Part shown: positions 1 through 11,560 of the stretch, piece by piece
Position numbering within the stretch: position 1 is the first letter of the stretch
How the letters are laid out: each line of letters opens with the position of its first letter
Source of the DNA: Hordeum vulgare subsp. vulgare
Lineage: Eukaryota; Streptophyta; Magnoliopsida; Poales; Poaceae
Assembly: GCF_904849725.1 (NCBI RefSeq)
Contig: NC_058523.1
Coordinates: forward strand, 337,135,948 to 337,199,947
Length of the DNA: 64,000 nt
Direction of reading: 5' to 3'
The notes under the pieces: model-generated
Databases searched by the model: none
The model's input: only the letters and a program-made list of their open reading frames with translations
Told to the model about the DNA's origin: nothing
Translations under genes and position numbers: made by a program

Positions 1-1203
1 CTGGTTCGCGGCTAAGCCCCCGAGTGAGAGGGTAGCTCTTCACTCGGAGATGTTTTATAACTTAGGCGAATCTGGTTCGCGGCTAAGCCTCCGAGTGAGA
101 GGGTAGCTCTTCACTGAGAGAAGTTTTTTTAACTTAGGCGAATCTGGTTCGTGGCTAAGTCCCCCAGTGAGAGGGTAGTTCTTCACGCGGAGAAGTTTTC
201 TAACTTAGGCGAATCTGGTTCGCGGCTAAGCCCCCGAGTGAGAGGGTAGCTCTTCACTCGGAGAGGTTTTTTTTATCTTAGGCGAATCTGGTTCGTGACT
301 AAGCCTCCGAGTGAGAGGGTAGCTCTTCACTCGGAGAAGTTTTCTAAGTTAGGCGAATCTGGTTCGCGGCTAAGCCCCCGAGAGAGAGGGTAGCTCTTCA
401 CTCGGAGAAATTTTCTAACTTAGGCGAATATGGTTCGCGGCTAAGTCCGTGAGTGAGAGGGTAGCTCTTCACTCGGAGAGGTTTTTTTAACTTAGGCGAA
501 TCTGGTTCGCGGCTAAGCCCCCTGAGTGAGAGGGTAGTTCTTTACTCGGAGAAGTTTTCTAACATAGGCGAATCTGGTTCGCGGCTAAGCCCCCGAGTGA
601 GAGGGTAGCTCTTCACTCGGAGAGGTTTTTTAACTTAGGCGAATCTGGTTCGCGGCTAAGCCTCCGAGTGAGAGGGTAGCTCTTCACTCGGAGATGTTTT
701 CTAACTTAGGCGAATCTGGTTCGCGACTAAGCCCCCCGAGTGAGAGGGTAGCTCTTCACTCGGAGAAGTTTTCTAACTTAGGCGAATCTGGTTCACGGCT
801 AAGCCCCCGAGTGAGAGGGTAGCTCTTCACTCGGAGATGTTTTTTAACTTAGGTGAATCTGGTTTGCGGCTAAGCCTCCGAGTGAGAGGGTAGCTCTTCA
901 CTCGGAGAAGTTTTCTAACTTAGGTGAATCTGGTTCGCGGCTAAGCCCCCGAGTGAGAGGGTAGCTCTTCACTCGGAGAAGTTTTCTAACTTAGGCGTAT
1001 CTGGTTCACGGCTAAGCCCCCGAGTGAGAGGGTAGCTCTTCACTCGGAGAGGTTTTTTAACTTAGGCGAATCTGGTTCGCGGCTAAGCCTCCGAGTGAGA
1101 GGGTAGCTTTTCACTCAGAGAAGTTTTTTAACTTAGGCGAATCTAGTTCGCGGCTAAGCCTCCCAGTGAAAGGGTAGCTCTTCACTCGGAGAATTTTTCT
1201 AGA
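1..1203. repeat. 71-bp tandem repeat array (about 17 copies) in Tat element 3' UTR
   Basis: A unit of about 71 bp beginning CTGGTTCGCGGCTAAGCC repeats head to tail from base 1 to about 1200 with few substitutions and 1-2 bp indels in T runs. Each unit carries an inverted repeat, CTCCGAGTGA ... TCACTCGGAG, around a 12-nt centre, so either strand can fold into a 10-bp stem. The array lies just beyond the integrase end of the minus-strand element, i.e. in its 3' untranslated region before the 3' LTR. Variable tandem repeats at this position are a known trait of the Tat/Ogre/Grande/Retand lineage and can seed satellites. The array probably continues left of the window. Confidence 0.95.
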
Positions 1204-1344
1204 CAGGAGTGAACAAACATATTGAAGTAATCAAAGCTTCTGACGAGTAAACCGCTTTAGGGAATCTTGTTCGTTACATCAAAATCGTCATAAATCAAGC
1301 ATAAAAACGCTTAAGTAAGTCTTCGTTCCATGCTCGCGGCTTGT

Positions 1345-2541
1345 CGATCCTCTTCTACAATTGTAGAGTCTGTATACTCCGTTGTTCAGCACCTTGGATA
1401 TGATGAAGGGTCCTTCCTAGGCGGGAGCCAACTTGTGTGGTCTCTGTTGATGCACTCGGAGTACCAATTCGTCTGCTTGAAACGTCCGACTCCTGACGTC
1501 TCTTGAATGGAATCGTCGCAATTCTTGTTGGTAGATCGTTGATAGAATCAAAGCCATCTCGCGCTCCTCCTCCAAGAGATCGACTCCATCCTGTCAGGCT
1601 TGTTCGGCTATGGCTTCTGAGAAGATCTCAACTATGGGGGAATTGTGAAGCAAACCACTCGGAAGGACAGCTTCCACACCGTACACGAGAAAGAATGGAG
1701 ACCGCCCAGTCGACCTATTCGAGGTCGTTCTAAGCCCCCAGAGCATAGAGGGTAAGTCGGTGACCCAAGCACCTACAGTGTGTCCAATCTCCCTTGTGAG
1801 ACGTGGTTTTAACCCCTGAAGTATGAGTCCATTCGCTCATTCAGCCTAGCCATTTGTTTGGGGATGAGCAACGGATGCGTAATCCACTCGGGTTCCTTGG
1901 TTGGAGCAAAAACTCTTGAATTCATCCGAGTCAAAGTTTGATCCATTGTCAGTGATGATGCTGTGTGGAACCCCAAATCTGACAGTGATTTCTCTTATGA
2001 ATTTGATTGCATTGCGTGCATCTAGCTTTTTGATTGGCTTGGCTTCTATCCACTTGGTGAATTTGTCGACTACAACTAGCAAATGAGTGAATCCGCCTGG
2101 CCATGTACGGAAGGGTCCAACCATGTCCAAGCTCCACACGCCAAAAGGCCATATGAGGGGGATTGTCTTTAGAGCAGATGACAGCTTATGCGATTTGTTG
2201 GAGTAGAATTGACATCCTTCACAGCGGTCTGCAAGCTCTTTGGCCATTTCACCTGCACGTGACCAGGAGAATCCAGCTCGGAATGCTTTAGCAACGATGG
2301 TTTTGGAGGATGCATGATGACCACAGATTCCTGAATGAATTTCCTCCAAAATCAGTGGGCCTTCTTCAGGGGAAATCCACCATTGAGCTACGCCAGGCAC
2401 ACTTTGCTTATAGAGCTGATCTCCTATGACTGTGAAAGCTTTTGATCTGCGAACGATGTGTCTAGCTTCGTCTTCATCTTCGGGTAGTTCTTGCCTCAGG
2501 ATGTATGCAATATATGGCATTGTCCAATCAGGCATGACCAC
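1345..2541 (-). pseudogene. int: Tat element integrase (broken)
   Basis: The longest open part is 2541-1846 on the minus strand. It shows the HHCC zinc-binding region (HSGICGHH near residue 66, then CEGCQ), followed by the catalytic core with WSLDMVGPF (first Asp) and ITDNGSNF (second Asp). The frame stops at 1848-1846 (TAG), and a TGA follows at 1839-1837 on either side of the codon for the catalytic Glu. Both look like C-to-T changes (CAG to TAG, CGA to TGA). Integrase C-terminal sequence (…HKLAP…, EGPFIISKV) can still be read on the minus strand down to about 1345. It would insert element cDNA into the genome; this copy is inactive. Confidence 0.9.
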
Positions 2542-3606
2542 TCAAATCTCCATGATTAGGTCGACAACTGCCGGGATTTCAACTTCAGTCGGATCAACTG
2601 CACTTGTAGGCTGAGGAGGTTCTTCAGTGAATGTATCTTCTTGGACTAAAGGGGTGTGTATGTGCTCCAAACAAACATCACTGGGCACAATTTTCCGAGT
2701 GGATCCGATTTTTGCCAATTCATCAGCAGCTTGATTTATCAATCGAGGAACATGATGAAGTTCCAAACCTTCAAACCTTTTCTCAAGTTTTCAGACTGCA
2801 TTGCTGTATCCAGTCATGGCAGGGTTTCTCACATCCCACTCTTTCATTACTTGATTAACCACTAGATCCGAGTCACCGTATACCATCAAGCGATGGACGC
2901 CGAGTGAAATGGCCATACGCAACCTATAAAGGAGAGCTTCATACTCTGCTTCATTGTTAGAGGAATCAAAGTGAATCTGCAATACATAACTGAGCTTGTC
3001 ACCCTTCGGGGATATAAGAACTACGCCTGCACCAGAACCACTCAGCGTCTTCGAGCCGTCAAAGAACATAGTCCAATGTGTCGAGTGAGTTGGAGCTGGT
3101 TGCTGTTGTTCCACCCATTCGGCCATGAAATCCGCCAGAGCTTGAGATTTGATGGCTTTCTTGGCTTCGAACTTTATGTCACAATATAATAGCTCCACTG
3201 CCCATTTCGCCACTCGGCCCGATGCATCCCGATTGTGAAGGATTTCTGACAATGGGGCATTACTGACCACAGACACCAAGTGATCTTGAAAATAATGAGC
3301 TACCTTCTTCGCTGTCATATAAATCCCATAAAGTAACTTCTGATAGTGGGGATACCTCTGCTTGGAAGGAGTCAATACCTCAGAAACATAATATACTGGG
3401 CGCTGAATCTTGTGAGCCTTGCCTTCCTCCTCTCGCTCGAATGTCAGGACTGTGCTGACAACTTGATTTGTGGCGGCTATGTACAAGAGGAGTGGCTCTT
3501 TGTTGTACGGAGCAGCAAGAACCGGCTGGGTGGATAGCAGAGATTTTAACTCGACGAATGCAGCTTCTACTTTGGGTGTCCACTCGAATGTATCTGACTT
3601 CTTCAT
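2542..3606 (-). pseudogene. Tat element RNase H plus second (archaeal-type) RNase H
   Basis: Minus-strand frame 3606-2791 begins in the RT connection domain (FEWTPKVEAAF), continues through the canonical retroelement RNase H (RPVYYVSEVL, YPHYQKLLYGIY), and then, from about residue 175, enters a second RNase H fold with WTMFFDGSKT, SSNNEAEYEALL and VYGDSDLVV. The last part of that second domain (HVPRLINQAADELAKI) lies in 2766-2542 after a break near 2790. A second RNase H after the first is a hallmark of the Tat/Ogre lineage. RNase H removes RNA from the RNA:DNA hybrid during reverse transcription. A proline-rich spacer leads towards integrase. Confidence 0.88.
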
Positions 3607-4519
3607 GAGTCGATACAGTGGTAAGGCTTTCTCTCCGAGTCAAGATATGAATCTGCTTAATTCTGCCAAACATCCTGTAAGCTTCTGGACGTCGTGCACT
3701 CGCACGGGGCTTTTCATTCGGACGATTGCCCGATATTTTCGGGGTTAACATCGATTCCTCGTTCGGAAACGAGAAAACCGAGTAACTTGCCGCTAGGTAC
3801 TCTGAATGCGCACTTGGCTGGGTTGAGCTTGATGTCGTACCTTCGAAGGTTGGCGAACGTTTCAGCCAAGTCAGTCAGCAGGTTGGAACCTTTGCGTGAC
3901 TTTACTATGATATCGTCCATGTATGCCTCCACGTTCCGACTGATCTGGTCGAGGAGGCATTTCTGAATCATGCGCATAAAAGTGGCTCCTGCATTTGTGA
4001 GACCGAATGGCATAGTGATGTAGCAAAAGCACCCAAATGGGGTGAGGAAGGCTGTTTTTATTTCATCTAGGCCATACAGACGGATCTGGTGGTACGCAGA
4101 GTAAGCATCTAAAAAAGACAATCGCTCACATCCCGCAGTAGAGTCGACAATCTGATCTATGCGGGGGAGTGGGAAGTGGTCTTTTGGGCAGACCCGATTG
4201 ATATGCTTGAAGTCGATGCACATTCAGAGTGACTTGTCCGTCTTAGGAACCATGAAGACATTCGCGAGCCAGTCGGAGTGGTAAACCTCGCGAATGAACT
4301 TGGCCTCCAAGAGCTTAGCCACTTTCTCGCAGATTCCTTTCCGTTTCTGTGTGGCGGTCTGACACATATGTTCTTTGACAGGTCGAGCTTTGGGGTCAAC
4401 CCTGAGTCGGTGCTTAGCCAGTTCCCTGGGTACACCAAGCATGCCAGCGGGCTTCCATGCGAAGATGTCCCAGTTCTCACGGAGGAACTGGATGAGCTCA
4501 ACTTCCTATTTAGGATCAT
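3607..4519 (-). pseudogene. Tat element reverse transcriptase (broken)
   Basis: Two minus-strand pieces in one frame, 4442-4224 and 4223-3714, are separated by a single stop at 4226-4224. The first has the RT N-terminus (FIREVYHSDWLANVFMVPK). The second has the palm and fingers, including SFLDAYSAYHQI, TPFGCFCYITMPFGLTNAG and the catalytic AYMDDIIV (YxDD). The end near 3714 shifts frame into the RNase H region. The catalytic residues are present but the reading frame is not intact. Confidence 0.9.
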
Positions 4520-4622
4520 GGGTTGTTGAGATGTTGGTTGGGGCAGCCGTATGATCCGTCGGGTGGATGTTGACCTTCTTGATTTTGCCTGTCGACTAGA
4601 ATGCAGACGCAGAAGCTGGCTT

Positions 4623-5291
4623 CTACGCGTGCATCAGTTTGGTGGGATCTGCTGTGTTCCGGTACTCGTCGAGCTCTGCCATTGCCATCTGATGGTCGGC
4701 GATCTTGGAGCCCTGCTGCAAACATTCTTCTGCTCTCTGCCGATCGTCAGTGATGGTGATGACTCCTTTTGGCCCTGGCATCTTCATCTTCAAATAAACG
4801 TAACATGGTCGGGCCATGAAACGTACATACACTGGTCGACCAAGTATGGTGTGGTAGGCACTGTGAAAGTCCACCACCTCGAATGTGAGTTTGTCCTTGC
4901 GGAAGTTCTTGTCAGAGCCAAAGACGACATCTAACGCGATCTGGCCGAGTGACTTGGCCTTCTTCCCTGGGTTCACTCCGTGAAACTGCATATTGCTGTC
5001 GCTTAGCTTGGACATCGGAATGCCCATCCCCTTGAGAGTGTCGGCATATATGATGTTCAAACCACTTCCGCCATCCATCAATACCTTGCGGAGTCGAACT
5101 CCTTCTACCACTGGATCGACAACGAGAGCCCGACGTTCCAGAGTGGGGACATGGGTCGGGTGATCTGACTGGTCAAAGGTGATGGCAGTGTGTGACCACT
5201 TGAGATACTTTGGGGCGGAAGGAGCTGCCATGTTGACCTCCCGGTTGACCACTTTCACTCGACTCTTGCTTTCGACATCAGCGAAGATCAT
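4623..5291 (-). pseudogene. Tat element aspartic protease region
   Basis: A 222-codon minus-strand frame. It contains the aspartic protease active-site region VLMDGGSGLNIIY (DGG rather than DTG/DSG) at about residues 70-82 and the flap/C-terminal signature ILGRP near residue 149, the usual retropepsin arrangement. It lies between gag (5666-6076) and RT (from 4519) in pol order. The protease would cut Gag and Pol from the polyprotein. The segment is in a different frame from gag, so the element is frameshifted upstream. Confidence 0.85.
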
Positions 5292-5665
5292 CAGAGTGGC
5301 ATGGACCTTTGGGAAGGGGTCTTCTTGTTCGTCGTCCTCTTTTTCTTGGTCTTTCTCACTCGACTGATCCTCTCCAAATCACTGGATCAACAACCTGCAC
5401 TGTTGAGTGGTATGTTTTGGCACTATGGTGTTGCCTTCTTCATCTATCTTCATGTGGATTGCACACGGCTGATCAAGGACATCTAGTCTCGACTGATTCT
5501 TGAATTTCTTGGGGGGAATTGACTCTTACCCTTTCCCTTGAAATTTCGCGCTCCCAGAGTGGCTGATTCTGCCGGCGGTGTGTGTTCTACCTTCTGCTTC
5601 TGCTTTCGGTTGGAATTGGCATCTCCGTTGACTGCTTTGCCTTTGCCGCTGCGGAGGCGGTCTTC

Positions 5666-6076
5666 CTATTCTCCATTGGCATAGCAGGTCGCTATCTCCA
5701 TCATCTTGCTCATAGACATATCTCCTGTGTGACCGAACTTCAAGTACAACTCGCGGTACGTGACGCCTGCCTTGAAAGTGCTGACTGCTTGATGCTCGGT
5801 GACGTTCTCCACAGTGTGGTGAAGAGTGGTCCAGTGCTGGATATAATCGTGCGAAGACTCACTCGGCTTCTGGAAACAATGTTGTAGCTCTGAGAGACCA
5901 GCACGACGCTTGCAGGTGCCCTCGAAGGTCTTGATGAACACTCGGGCCAAATCTGCCCAGCAGTATATGCTTGATGGAGCTAGTTGATTCAGCCAGGCAC
6001 GGGCCGAACCATCTAGCATCAGGGGCAAGTGCTTCATTGCGACGTTGTCATTGCCGCCGCCGATCTGAACTGCCAC
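5666..6076 (-). pseudogene. gag: Tat element gag capsid domain
   Basis: This 136-codon minus-strand frame matches the plant retrotransposon gag capsid pattern: a hydrophobic start (MKHLPLMLDGSARAWLNQL), then WADLARVFIKTFEGT, the Q-rich SELQHCFQKPSESSHDYIQHW, and a final helix TGDMSMSKMMEIATCYA. Downstream (5292-5665) the strand encodes low-complexity basic residues with stops and no clear zinc knuckle. Gag forms the virus-like particle in the cytoplasm. The upstream part of gag is frame-shifted relative to this piece. Confidence 0.83.
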
Positions 6077-6112
6077 TCGGTAATCATCTAGCCACGTCTC
6101 TGGCTTGGATTC

Positions 6113-7251
6113 TCAAGTGAACTTGCTTATTCCGGCCGCCAATCTGAAGTTGGGGGGAATATCAGCAGAGCGAATTGCTCGGCTGAAACACTTGGGTCCG
6201 GAGATGACAGAGCCACTTCCAGTCGGACGATCACCATCGTATCCGTCATGATGGGCTCGGCCTCTATCAACTCTCTTCTGAGTGAGATAGTCCCTTACAT
6301 CACACCTTTGGTCACGGTCGTCACCCACCGATCGCCTTTCATCATTGCGCCGGGACGCGTACGAACCACTCCACGGAAGAGAGCGTGAGTGATGGCGATC
6401 TTCACGATTGAACTGGGGGGAAGTGGATTCCGCCCCTGGTCTCTGTACCGATCTTCTCGATGATCTCCTCCTCTGCGACGCTGGGGAGAACCTGGGCTGT
6501 AAACCGACCGAACTGTGTCTTCTCAGATGGAATTGCTGTGCAGTCTGTTGTGAGACTGAGATACAACGGAATTCTGCTACTGTGCCGCATGTAACAGGGC
6601 ACGGATCTGCTGCACTCCTCTGCCCGCTGATCAATTTGATGGCTGGATGGAGTCTGCAATCCTTGCGGCCGTAGCCAAGTTGAGGATAGGCGTGCGGAAT
6701 ACCTCGATGTTGTCGTGATGAGAACACCGACCGGATGCTAGAGGGCGCATATGATGACGCGCACCCAAAGTCTCTCCGGTTTACCGCTTGTCCCAATTGG
6801 TCCTTGGCCGGCTCTCGTCTGAACTGGCCATGAAAACCTCCGCCGCAGGGCTGCGGTTCTCACACTTGGAAGAAGAGCCAGACGGATCTGACATCGAGTG
6901 AGATGCAGCACACAGAGGTGTAGCAGGTTCAATGGCTGCCACCTGCGGCGAAGACGCTTGACATGCGAGTGCATGACGTACCCAATGCTGGAGCCTTGAG
7001 CGACCAGATTTCTTGTTGCGACGTGCGATGGGGAGCACAATCGACGACGGAGTCGACGGTTGGCGAAGAAGAACTCCGCATGAACTAGTGTGGAAGAACG
7101 TCGCCCCGTGAACTGGAAGCGCCTCAACGTCGAGAGGCGCCTCCCGAAGCCAGGCCGAATCATCGGCGACGAAGACGAGTGTGCCAAACACGATCTCGCG
7201 GCTCACGCACAAATCACCGCCGGAAGACATGGTGAAGAGGAAAAAACGCAA
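6113..7251 (-). pseudogene. gag: Tat element gag N-terminal region
   Basis: Overlapping minus-strand frames (7251-6781, 7187-6738, 6796-6113) cover the leader and gag N-terminus. A likely start is the ATG at about 7230, giving MSSGGDLCVSREIVFGTL. The remainder is Arg/Ser-rich and shows no domain I recognise beyond its place before the capsid. Switching among frames indicates old indels. Assignment rests mainly on position between the LTR and the capsid domain. Confidence 0.55.
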
Positions 7252-7267
7252 ACTTGCCGGAAGTCGC

Positions 7268-7814
7268 TGACAGTAGATGTGTAGGGTACGAAAGTAGAGG
7301 GCAGAGTCCGAGCTACGACAAGGTTGTATGAGTTCAGGCCCCTCTGCAGTGGAGGTAACAACCCTACATCTCAGTGCTTTGGAGCTTTAGTGTCGAGTGG
7401 AATATGAATGTTACAGAATGCGAACCCTTGTGCCACAGGGGGGGGTGGCTTATATAGACTGCGCTGCCCCTCATAAGTGTCCAACCTACAAGGGTGCAAT
7501 AAGTGAGATTGAATGCATACGTTGCAGGTAACGTATGCCATAAATGACATTAACTACAGTATTCTAACGTCTGACTATTAGCCTCGCTGGAGTGGCTTCT
7601 GGTCTTCTATGTCGACTAGCTTCTGGTCTTTACTGAGTGGAATCCAGTCGTCGAGCATTAGGTAATCTTCTGAGTGGTTCTTTACCGAGTGGATCAGAGG
7701 TTGTCTTAATCCAGTCGGTAAGTATCTTGTGATCCTTAAGCTAATAATGAGGTGCCCTTGGGTAGGACTTATAGGTCAGTTCTATGACCCTACCCTAGGG
7801 CTATAACCCCATCA
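7268..7814 (-). repeat. 5' LTR of the Tat element (boundaries approximate)
   Basis: On the minus strand the LTR appears to start TGATGGGGTTATAGCC at 7814 and end near 7268 (…CTACTGTCA), about 547 bp. A TATA box lies inside, and gag starts shortly after the end. The second LTR is outside the window, so the ends cannot be confirmed by comparison. I do not see a standard primer-binding site directly after 7268, which leaves the inner boundary uncertain. Confidence 0.5.
7449..7456 (-). promoter_or_regulatory. TATA box of the Tat LTR
   Basis: TATATAAG reads on the minus strand, followed by GCCACCCCC and about 180 bp of putative R/U5 before the inner LTR end. The position within the LTR fits the U3/R boundary of a retrotransposon promoter. 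Confidence 0.6.
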
Positions 7815-8561
7815 ACCCCATCGAAATATGTGAAATTTTGGAAATTTCACTAAAAATTCATTGAAATTTTTAACCCTCGTCGTGGATTGAAAATGGGTTG
7901 CAATGCTTAAAAAGAAAAAGGGCTGCAATAAATTCCATAAGAAATAGTAAATGGGATGTATGCAGTTCACCATAGATTTGGAGGCTGACTTATGAGGCTA
8001 CTAAGTTGACTTGTACCCTAGGCTTTGTCAACTTAGTCACCAAACTACTCTAGCAGAAGGGACAATTGGATGCCAATCTAACGGCCAACTTGCTTCTTCA
8101 ATCTCTGGTATTCTTGCTCCAACCGCCCAAACATGCAACGACGGGACCGCCTGCTCCTTCCTCCATGGTCGGCTATGTTGTCGCGTAGGCCTGGCCACCC
8201 CATCCTACTCCCACAGCTAACATGGACATTCCTCTACGCACTCACACCGTTTTTACTCTCCGACAATGGCAGGCTCACCCTGCAGTCTAACTAGTCAACT
8301 CGCGTACTCGCCTCTGCCTAGGACTACACATCCATGTCTTCCCTGGCTTCGAGTCATTCCCTTCATAGGCAATGCCTTCGTCCACCGCCTTGGTGCGCTC
8401 AGCGTGGCATGGTCAACGTGGTCAACAAACGAGAGCCATCGGAAGAGTACTATACATGCAGAGGTTGACAGTGGGGATCCACGAGGTTCGTGGTTGCATG
8501 CAAGTATTTGTCTCCTCATTATGTGTGAAAAAAAAGATTCCTTCCCTTGATAGATGCAACC
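7815..8561. other. Unassigned segment between two retroelements
   Basis: About 750 bp between the Tat LTR and the Athila-like LTR. The left part is AT-rich with repeated AAATTTC/GAAATTT words (7840-7900). The right part (8010-8550) is more balanced and has short open frames on both strands, the longest 94 codons at 8266-8550 on the plus strand. None has a domain I recognise and there are no terminal repeats. It may be the original host sequence or a piece of a non-LTR element. Confidence 0.4.
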
Positions 8562-10056
8562 TGATGACCCACAAGTATAGGATATCGATCTAGTCCTTTC
8601 GATAAGTAAGAGTGTGGAACCCAACGGGGAGCATAAGGAAATGACAAGTGGTTTTCAGCAAGGTATTCTCTGCGAGTGGTGTGAGTAACAATGATGATAG
8701 TTTTGCAGCAAGATAATTTGTAAACAGTGGCAAGTAATAGTAGTAACAACTGTACACCAAGGTGGCCAAATCCTTTTTGTAACAAAGGTCAAGCTTGAAA
8801 GTTCTCTTATATAAAGTAAATCGCTCTCGAGGACACATTTGAATTGTCGTCTAGTCATGTTCATCATGTTGAGTTGATTTGCATTCATTACTTTGATAAT
8901 TTGATATGTGGGTGGACCGGTGCTTACTTGATGTTCTTACTTGAACAAAGAACCTACTTATGATTACCCCCTCTCACAAGAAACCACAACTATGAAAGAA
9001 GATTTAAGATAAATCTAACCATTGCATGAAACATGTGGATCCAAATCAGCCCCTTATGGAGTAACACATAAACTAGGGTTTAAGCTTCCGCCACTCTAGG
9101 GACCATCATTTACTTATTTCTCCACAATGCCTTCCCTTATGCCCAAAGATGGTGAAGTGTCATGTAGTTGACGTTCACATGACACCACTAAAGGATGCAA
9201 CAACATACATATCATAAAAATATTGAACGAATACCAACTTCACATGATTACTTATGACAAGACTTCTCCAATTTTCTCGAGAACAAAACAAACTACTCAC
9301 AAATCATCACAATATTCAAGATTAGAGGTATATTAAATAAGATAAAGGATCTCAACATATTATCTTCCACCAAGTAACCCAACAAGCACCAACTACAATA
9401 TGTAATCAACACTAGTAATAGCCTCCAGGTACCAATTTGAGGTTTTGAGACAAATATTTCCTACAGAGGAGGAACTAGGGTTTGATATGAGATGGTGTTG
9501 ATGAAGATTTGCCCTCCCACAAAGGAGGAAGTGTTGGTGATGATGATGGCTTCGATTTCCACCTCTCGGAGGGGAGTTTCTGCGACAAAATCTCTCCACC
9601 AGAGAGCAAAAGGGCGTCTCCCAGGTTTACGCCTCGAGACGGTGGCGCTTCATCCCGAAAGTATCTTCTTAATTTTTTCTAGGTCAAAACACATCACATA
9701 GCAGAAGAAGGGGGTCAGAGGTCACATGTGGGCCTGCCAAGTCATCAAGGCGCGCCCCGGGGGTGCCCTGTTGGCATGGCATCAATATATGCCCCCTCAT
9801 GTATTTCTTTGCTCCAAATATTCTTATATATTCCATAAAAATCACCGTGAAGTTTTAGGTCATTTGGAGTCCGGAAAATGTCCAACTTTTTCCATGGCTT
9901 TGTAGTCAAGAATTCCAATTTCTCAAAATTTCGTCCTTTTGTGTAGACCTTGAAAATTAAGAGGGAAAAGGCATTAGAATTGTATCATAAAGTGGAATAA
10001 TGACCAAGAACAATATAAATATCAATAAGAAATCATGATGCCAAATGGACGTATCA
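8562..10056 (-). repeat. Athila-like 3' LTR (minus strand)
   Basis: It begins TGATGACCCACAAGTATAGG on the plus strand and ends …GGACGTATCA, the reverse complement of the TGATACGTCC … GGGTCATCA LTRs at 49577 and 58209. Length is 1495 bp against 1520/1521 bp there. More substitutions against the pair than the pair has internally suggest an older insertion. Confidence 0.92.
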
Positions 10057-10071
10057 ACTCCCCCAAGCTTA
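10057..10071 (-). promoter_or_regulatory. Polypurine tract next to Athila-like 3' LTR
   Basis: On the minus strand AAGCTTGGGGGAGT directly precedes the LTR start, identical to the tract before the 3' LTR at 58209. This is the plus-strand DNA priming site. Confidence 0.85.
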
Positions 10072-11560
10072 GACCTCGCTTGTCCTCAAACTAAAGCCAA
10101 ACTCGATAATAATGACCACATAATTAGAGAGAGAGGTGTAGATAAATAAATTCAGACATTAGAGCATCATGAATATTAACATGGTAGCAATTTTTCATCA
10201 TATAGATTCTCATAAACAAGTAACAATCTATCCACAATTATTGAACCATGAAGCATAAACTTTATTGACAACCAACAAACTATGTTCTTAGTCATTGAGA
10301 CAATTAAAATTCATCATATTTCAGAGAAGAGTCTATGTAAGAGCTTTCAATTTACCAATTTCACACACTCAATCATCATTTAGTCTTCTATGATTGTTGA
10401 CACTCAATGCATATTTTTGGAGCAAACGCTTCTGTTAGACACACAGGAAGATAGGGGTTTTATTGTTTTCGCCTCCCAACTTATTTACCTCGAGGATAAT
10501 ATCAACAATAATGATTCATGATCACTTACATCCAACTGAATATATATATCTGGATCTTTCCCCAACACAAGATGCTAGCCACTATAGAATTAATTGATTG
10601 GAATAAGGATAAATATTATTGACTCTTGCATAAAAGTAAAGACACAAAAGTAAAAGGAAGGCCCTTCACAGAGGGAAGCAGAGGGTGTCATGTGCTTTTT
10701 AATTTTGGATGTGCAAACTCTTAATGGAAAGGAACGTCATTTTATATTGCCCATTATGATAACAACCTTTACTATGTAGTATGTCGTTTTTATTTTTTTG
10801 CCATCACAAGATCGTACAAAGCATATTTTCCCTTAAAATAAAAGATCATACATGTTAAGGAGAAATTTTTATTGCATTATGCACCGATGAAAACTTACTT
10901 GAAGAATCTTATTCAATTCATATGTAGGTATGATGGACTCTCATGGCAAGAAACTGGGTTTAAGGGTTATGGATGCACAAGTAGTATCCCTACGTAGTGC
11001 GAATTTTTGGGCTAGGGAAATATCCTAGACAAGCACCACATGTTGGAGGATCTATGCCAATATAACTTCTATGTGATTGTAAACAAACATAATCCGTTAC
11101 ATTGTCTTCCTTGTCCAACATCAACTAATGTAGAAAATATTTGATGGGGGCTCACAATCAGAAAAGATGTCCAAGATAGTGTATTTGTGTGTGAAGCTCC
11201 TCTTGTGTTTCATAATTTTGCATGAATTATATTAATGACTAACACTATGTTTGTTAACTCCCAATAACTTTTATCAAGCATATTTATTTTTATGTGAATT
11301 CATTACTCCCCATGGAATTAACATATGATCTTTCTATTTCTTTGTATATCATGGCTATGATTGATGCATGAGAGTAAAGTAACCAAATTCCAACTAATCT
11401 TTATTATGTAAATCTCACACTCGGTTAAAAGTATAGATAGATCACAAAGCAAAATAATACTAAACTTTTATTCTTCTAGACTATGAAATAACTAAGCATC
11501 AAACTACGATAGATGATGATGTAATAAGTGATGGTGATACGATATCGGGGCACCTCCCCC
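10072..11560 (-). other. Non-coding 3' region of the truncated Athila-like element
   Basis: AT-rich sequence without coding capacity. It resembles, in reverse complement, the stretch 56700-58190 of the complete element, including the second CAAGCTTGGGGGAG-like motif (CCTCCCCCAAGCTC at 11550-11563) that also follows the small ORF there. Confidence 0.75.

Larger units (their letters stand above)
1..7814 (-). mobile_element. Ty3/gypsy LTR retrotransposon, Tat lineage (partial, 3' LTR outside window)
   Basis: Read on the minus strand the order is LTR (about 7814-7268), gag, protease, RT, RNase H, extra RNase H, integrase, 3' tandem repeats. Integrase after RT makes it Ty3/gypsy, and the extra RNase H plus the 3'-UTR array place it in the Tat lineage. 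Frames change several times (minus frames of the segments ending at 7251, 6796, 5291 and 3606 all differ) and stops are frequent, so this copy cannot encode a working polyprotein. The short LTR and cereal context would suit a Fatima-like family, but that name is a guess. Confidence 0.88.

Noticed and set aside
1..1203. Possible CRISPR-like array because of regular repeats
   Set aside because: Units are directly adjacent without unique spacers, and the context is a plant retrotransposon 3' UTR.
8266..8550. Cytochrome P450 N-terminus (WLRVIPFIGNAF resembles the proline-rich hinge)
   Set aside because: The similarity is short, there is no membrane anchor or any further P450 motif, and the frame ends soon after.
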